From positions 1 through 10,564 of the forward strand of contig JAOXYC010233459.1 of NCBI GenBank assembly GCA_028565715.1: a stretch of 10,564 bases of DNA, read 5' to 3'. Below are positions 1 to 6,500 of the stretch, in pieces (within the stretch, counting starts at the first letter, position 1; each line of letters opens with the position of its first letter). Both the position numbers and the translations under genes were made by a program. The DNA comes from Phoronis pallida (Eukaryota > Phoronida > Phoronidae). Below the pieces are notes generated by a model that made no database searches, was not told the origin of the DNA, and was given only the letters and a program-made list of their open reading frames with translations.

Positions 1-444
1 CTGCTGACGACGACTCAAACAGGAACCGGAACCACAACTACCTAACCTTGTTGTTACGGACGAAACTATTGGTTGTCTAAATTCTGTACTTTATTCATTC
101 AATGCAAACATTTATCGGATTCAGAATTTATTATGGTTTACTTAGATGCTTCCTTTGAAACGCGTACTTATTTGCCTCGAGATATGTGAAACCATAAAGC
201 ATATTTCCCTTTTTATGGTGCTAAAACACGAATCCTAAAAAATATGTTGAAACTTGATTAACCAATGATAACGCACGAGACATATGAAAACCACTTCCGG
301 TTGTCCCCGTGTTTGAACTTTCATAATCGCGGTGAAAGTTGCAGGATGAATTGAAATATTTCTTCGAAAACACTAACAGTTTTGCTCATTTACAGGGGAA
401 AGGTTTACGAATACGTTGGGAATTAAAGTCTCCACATATTCATA
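1..444 (+). other. XRN1 5' flank and 5' UTR, possibly ending a 5'-UTR intron
   Basis: No coding sequence is recognised here. A branch-point-like CACTAAC at 371-377 followed by a pyrimidine-rich stretch and TTTACAG ending at 395 looks like a 3' splice site. If it is used, the first coding exon starts at about 396 and the transcription start lies further upstream, outside or in the left part of the window. No convincing TATA box or core promoter could be assigned. Confidence 0.4.
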
Positions 445-519
445 ATGGGGGTGCCCAAGTTTTATCGATGGATTAGCGAAAGATACCCATGTTTGAGCGA
501 GGTTGTGAAAGAATACCAG
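445..519 (+). CDS. XRN1: XRN1 coding exon 1 (residues 1-25)
   Basis: This exon encodes the start methionine to Q25, including the near-invariant [14 protein letters not shown] segment that packs at the active site. The ATG is chosen because the protein N-terminus is conserved at this exact residue, because an in-frame TAA lies seven codons upstream, and because the context (A at -3, G at +4) is strong. It ends in phase 0 at CAG, followed by GCAAGT, a GC-type splice donor. Confidence 0.96.
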
Positions 520-3500
520 GCAAGTTCAATTTTCAATTTCATTCATTTTTGTTTGAAAAATGCGCATCTCTTGACATTATGATTTAATTGTTTGTACTCA
601 ACTTTTGTAAAGCAGCCTCTAAAGTTGCAATTCTACTATACTTGGTCAAAACCTAGGCTTTGTCTTGATCATGGGAACAAATTTCCTTTTATTGTCGATC
701 TCTTTAACTATACTAAACTAGAGGGACATACGTAAACCTTCGAACTGTGAATGCTTCAGCTTTCCAGACCCTGACGCATGCGCCAAAGGGTCCGTGATGT
801 AGTTAAGTTCATGCTGGCTGAGGTCACTTCCTATGATTCATGTGGCTTGGAAGTTGGAAAATTCCTCCATGCATTTCTTTTTGGTAATTCTTGCTCCTGG
901 CCTCGGTTTTACGAAATTTTACCCATCAATTAGACTTGTATCGCAAAATTGCGATACCCAGGCGTCATATTCAGAAGTTGTTGCATTCTGAAGTCGCTGA
1001 TGAAATTTATTTGAAACAAAAACATTAATTATTAATTATATCCACTTATTATTCAAAAACATACAATTGAGAAGTGGGAGTGTGTACGTAAGAAAGAACA
1101 TATTTTGATGACGAGTCATCACATAATAAATAATTACCCTTGTTTTTTCAATTCATGCATGAAATTAGTAACCACCCGAAAGTGTCAAAACAGATATGTT
1201 TATAATATATGCAAGCTATTGAGGGTGGCGCCCGCTGGGCGTGTCGAGCGGGTGGCGGTCGGGCGCAGGCTGGCTCCATAGTCCAATCCACGGCAATAGG
1301 ACTGCAGATTGTCAGGATGAGAATACTATTCTAAGGGGTGAAGTGAGAGCCAAATACCCAAAAGAAATTCAGCATGGCAACGCCAAATTGCCCCTGTCTA
1401 AGTTCTTCGACTTCACGAATGACAGAATCAAGTTTACTGTACATAGTCAAAATATAAAAACTATCATGAATATATTGTAAAAAGAATTAGCACATTATCC
1501 TAACCAACCAGTGAATATGAAACAAAGGAGACCAAATCCCATTCTCTGACCAATTGACTACACATACTCTGGCTTCCAGGTTTTAAAAAAGTGTGCAATA
1601 CGTGTCTTTCTGCTGCACCTAAGCGGAATATTTGACAGACAATAATGCAACTATTGTGCAGTGATAAACTTTTGTAATTATATTATGGCCAATATTACAG
1701 ATACCAGAGTTTGATAACTTGTATTTGGACTTCAATGGAGTTGTACACAACTGCTCACATCCCGAGGATGACAATCCACACTTCCGTATTACAGAGGAGA
1801 AGATATTTGAGGATATATTTCATTATGTTGAGGTTTGTTAAGACTGCACATATATTTTCGGCACCTGAATAATGAAAGTTGTGATGATCTTGACATTTTG
1901 CTAGATTTTTCTTTTAAAATTCTATTTGTACGGTATCTTATTTCTTAAATACTCTAGACTGTTTTTGAAATAAAAGTTCCTTAGTTCCTAGTCAGTTGAT
2001 TTTAAAAGTGAGTAAAATCAACCGACTAGGAACTAAGAAACTTTTATTTCAAAGATGAAACCAGTCAAATGACTCTAAGACTGTTGTTGTTCTGACAGCG
2101 TCTGCTGACAGCAACTATGTTATAAAGTGCTACGTGTACATCATTTGAATTACATCATCAATGTTTTACCAATGTTTTTACAAACACTTTTTCAGAGAAC
2201 ATGCGGTACTGTTCCACCATGAAGACAAATTTTTGGGGTTCTGAATTCAATCATGCTTATTTACCTTTCTTTATTTGTTTATTAGGTGTTATTCCGTATG
2301 ATCCGACCTCGCAAGGTGTTTTTCATGGCTATAGATGGAGTGGCCCCCCGGGCTAAGATGAATCAACAGAGAGGCAGGAGATTCAGGTCTGCACGTGAGG
2401 CGGAGGAATTAGAACGTAAAGCTGTGGAGAAAGGGGAGGTACTGCCCAAGGAACAGAGATTTGACTCCAACTGTATCACTCCAGGTTGGTACTACTATAC
2501 TTTCTTAGGTCTTTTGATGCCTAGGTGGTACATAAGGCTTCCACAAGAGACCTCCATTGTGTCCGATTGCCAGCATGTTGGTGAGTAGCTTCCCAGGTCA
2601 GTCCGTGTTGTCTCGTCTCTCTTTCTAGTGAGCGCCGCCATGTTTCCTTTGGTCAACCTCTGCCTGACGTGGTCCATCTGCAGTCCATCTCAAGGCCACC
2701 TTTGGTATACTTGAATGATAGTACCATCCTCTACACATGGCCTACCCACCTCTATCTTCGTCTTTTTGGAAGTGCTAACCAACTGGACATTTGTGCATCC
2801 GTGAAGCTCCTCGTTTGTGATCCTATTCGATCAAAGTACCTGTACAATGTTCCTCAGGCATCTGTCCTGAAATAACTCCAGCCTCCTGCATACATCTACC
2901 ATTACCTTCCAAAATTCAGACCCATAAAGCAGTACACTCATAACAGTACTGTTGTACAGTCTGATCTCAGTTCGCTTGCTGTCTTTTGGCTCTTGTATTG
3001 ATGGTATCATAGCTCAGAGATAATACTGTATACACACGGATGTTGGCCAACTCTATCAGGCTAAAATCCCAACCCCTGTTTTGATCAAAACTCAATTATG
3101 TGCTTGTATGCAAATTACCCGTTTATGTTTAATAACCCGTCTGTGTTTTTTCCAGTATACCAAATGTTTTGGCCCATGGGCTTATAGTTATAACATTATG
3201 TTCATTAGCGGTCGGACTCGCCGAACTTTTTTCGCTCGAGTACTCGGCAAAAATTCCGAGCGCTCGAGCTTTACCAAGCTGTAGTCACCATTGTGTACCA
3301 AATAAGTGGTGCACATGCGCTACCGGAAATACACCGGGCCTACAGTATTTCTTCCTTTTTGATTGGCCAACTGGAATATAGTTTCCGAGCAATCGTCCGA
3401 CCACTAATGTTCATGCTCAATATATTGGGAGCTGTGCTCAGTGCATCAAATATGGGGATGCAGGTGGCTCAGTGGTAGGGCGTGCACCTCTTAATCCGGA

Positions 3501-6500
3501 GGTCCATGGATCGAACCCCACACATTTTTGTTTTTGGACAAAGCACTTGTCTCTCGCCACCCAGGTGTAGAAATGGGTACCAGGTTAAAAAGTTGAAGGA
3601 ATCTGAATGAGAAGCTGGGAGCGCTAAAAACGCGGCTCTGCTGATTTGAGAATATTATTTGAGTGAACAGTTATGCAACCTGCGATAATAATCAGTGTTA
3701 GAAATTTATATAATTAATCAATTTTATTCTTTTTCCAGGGACACCTTTCATGGTCAGACTTCATGAGCAGCTAAAGTATTTTATAACACGGAAAATTTCT
3801 GAAGATAAAACGTGGCAAGATGTTTCAGTTTATCTATCCGGACATGAGGTATATTATCTTACAACTGAATCATGTCTGCAAATAATAGTCCTTATTTGAA
3901 ATCCTAGTCTAAGAATAAAAAACCATGGTCTTGCAACAACAAAAAACAGTCATGCTTGAATTAAACTGAAGTTTCTGTGCAGTTACAATAGGCAGTTGCT
4001 TCAGCCTAGAGTATCCCAGAGCAATACATTTAGAAATTGTTTTTTTTTTTGCATTTACCGGTATAACCATTGTAATTATTTGTATTCAGTTTAATGAATG
4101 TAAGCAATGAGAGTTTCCAATTGGGCAATGATTTATGTACAAAACTGATGAAAACATCTTGCACTTGGTACTCACTCAGTTTTTCCATTTACCGTATAGC
4201 CCTGCAATTGAGCGCATGCGCCCATACGTGAATACGCGCCTATACACGGAACGTATAGACCCATGCGCCTATTTTGTGGGAATTTAAATTGACAAATTTT
4301 GAGAGCAAAATGCATTATTTTGCATATAGGCGCATGCGCTCAATTGCAGGGCTATACGGTAAACCCCTGAATAATGATTGAAGAGTAATTTATGTTCCAT
4401 GACTAAATTTTATTTTATTTTTGCAGACACCAGGGGAAGGTGAACATAAGATAATGGATTTCATCCGACACGAAAAAGCAAAACCAGACTATGACCCAAA
4501 CACAAGGCATTGTTTGTATGGTCTAGATGCTGATTTGGTAGGTGAAATTGAATTAAAAATAGTGCTTCATTGTGGAACTCGTTGTACACCTTTAAGTTAG
4601 CAGTGTCAAACCACTTGTAAAATCTGAAGATTTGTTGAAGAAATGGAAAGATTTGCCAGTGAACCAAGCTCCTCACTTTCACAATCATTGATATCAAGGG
4701 ATGGGATCAATTATGAACAGATGGGGCCCCTACCTGAACAGGAACCATTAAGTTAAAAACAGGGTTCCTACACATATAAAGTGATTCTTACAATGAATGG
4801 GAAGTAATACCACCTTTTATTGGAGAGTTCTATGATTTTTCAAAATCGAATCCAATAAAAGGTGGTATTACTTCCCATGAATTTAAGAATCATTTTATCA
4901 CTTAACATCGCCAATTTGCAAAAAATGTGAGAGTTTCAATTCTTTACGTTCTTGAACTTTACAATTCTTTACGCTCTAAAGCATTATGCACGTGTCGTGC
5001 ACAATGGTTTTCACGTGATTCAGTTCTCGTGTACTCTGCTAAGTCATATCAAAGTAGCAAATTCATAATACAAAGTATATGAGTTTGTTATATGAATTCA
5101 AATATAAGGATAGTCAAGTGATAAGAACATGTACCCTGCACCAGAAACGTGAACCCAAGACTTGAAAACAGGAATCCCAGACCCTTTTCACTTGCGTAGG
5201 CCTTATCCGTTTAATGGATCCAATCCTTTGAATGTTAAGAGTGAAATAAAGAATTGTTTAATTTTTTCTTACTAAAGGTATTTTATCCAATCTTTTGTCT
5301 GAAATGTTGTCAAAAACGATGAAAAAATATTCTATTTGAATCATTTCTTTTCTGGCAAGGCATAATATTTGAATTAACCACGTTTGAAACTTCTGTTTGA
5401 CCGTGTTTTCTTTTTACAGATTATGTTGGGCTTAGTTAGTCATGAACCACATTTCTCATTATTGAGGGAAGAAGTCAGATTTGGTGGGAAAAATTCCCAA
5501 AAGAGGTTTGTCAAAATATTCATTATCAAAATTCTGGCTAGTAATTTTCAGTGAGTATTGTTGTCCATAAACTTGATCGATATAAAACATAATATAATTT
5601 AAGATTCAAGCAGTCACTTAGTATGAACAATATTTAACTTTACTTTGCTGTACAATGCTTTTCAAAAGCATTGTACAGCAAAGTAAAGTTAAATATTACA
5701 ATGTCATATATTACAATGTCCAAGAGTTGATGTAAAGAACATGTGTGCTGTTAAAAATAACACACTATTTTATTCCATTTCAACTCCACCGGGAGAATAC
5801 AGTCGCACAGTCATTACTCAACAATTATTATATTAACCTAAGTCAGGATGGAGCTAACAGATACCAAATGAACAAATTGCAATTTTTATGAGTGTATCTT
5901 GTAATTGCAGGAGCACAGTACCTGAGGAAATCACATTTCATCTCTTACATTTATCACTAATGAGGGAATACCTGGACTTTGAGTTTTCACCTGTTCGGGT
6001 ATGTAAATAATTTGTAAATGTTTACAAAGCTGGTTATGAAGTGAGTAATGCTATCAGATTAATTTGGAGAAGATAATGGTTGTATAGTAGTATAGTAGTG
6101 TTACTGTACAGGTTAAGTGTGTATTTCAAGAAACTGGGCAATCCCTGTTTAATACCACTGATGTTGATATTTCAATTCATTTGCATAGCATATGGATTAA
6201 TTCGAAAAAGCTGTGCGAGAGCAGTAATTCAAAATTTGAAGTTGAAATTTAAACCTGTATAATTGTTCACAGAACATTTTGTTTTTCAAAAATAGGACAA
6301 GTTGTCGTTTGAGTATGATCTGGAACGAATTGTTGATGACTGGGTTCTGATGGGTTTTCTAGTGGGTAATGATTTTATACCACATCTGCCCAACTTACAT
6401 ATTAACCATGATGCACTACCCATGCTGTGGAGAACTTATATGCAAGTTTTACCTACATTAGACGGTAAGTATATCGAGCAATGCTCTTGAAAACTAAAAT

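Larger units (their letters stand above)
520..1700 (+). other. XRN1: Intron 1 (GC-AG, phase 0)
   Basis: This intron of 1,181 nt ends AATATTACAG. Beyond the GC-rich patch near 1221-1285 it is AT-rich. It contains small perfect inverted repeats: GTATCGCAA at 938-946 with its complement at 949-957, and TGATGAC at 1106-1112 with its complement at 1115-1121. An open frame of 79 codons at 1241-1480 has no family resemblance I recognise. Confidence 0.85.
2485..3738 (+). other. XRN1: Intron 3 (phase 1), transposon-filled
   Basis: This 1,254-nt intron has donor GTTGGT and acceptor TTTTTCCAG. It holds, in order, an antisense LINE remnant starting about 20 nt after the donor, a hAT-like miniature element, and a tRNA-derived SINE. 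Little of it is unassigned: about 3030-3197 and 3664-3738. Confidence 0.88.
5506..5910 (+). other. XRN1: Intron 6 (phase 2)
   Basis: This 405-nt intron has donor GTTTGT and acceptor GTAATTGCAG. It contains the near-gapless palindrome at 5629-5697 and a 13-bp duplication next to it. The remainder, 5721-5910, shows nothing recognisable. Confidence 0.85.

Noticed and set aside
524-525. GT at 524-525 as a standard donor for exon 1
   Set aside because: It would add four bases to exon 1, shift the frame into exon 2 and lose the conserved [10 protein letters not shown]. The GC donor at 520 keeps the frame and the family alignment.
2495-2875. Two independent small genes, one per strand
   Set aside because: Both overlap the decayed LINE. 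The minus-strand product is a mis-framed part of the RT C-terminus and the plus-strand product is its antisense.
3081-3478. Three overlapping plus-strand open frames
   Set aside because: They run through the hAT-like element and into the SINE and share no motif with known proteins.
3454-3530. A functional tRNA gene
   Set aside because: The acceptor and T stems pair poorly, and a SINE body is joined directly to the 3' side.
4461-4697. Minus-strand open frame of 78 codons
   Set aside because: It is antisense to XRN1 exon 5 and intron sequence; no recognisable motif.
5629-5697. A transcription terminator
   Set aside because: This is a eukaryotic intron, and the gene continues in frame on both sides. 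Hairpin terminators are a bacterial feature.
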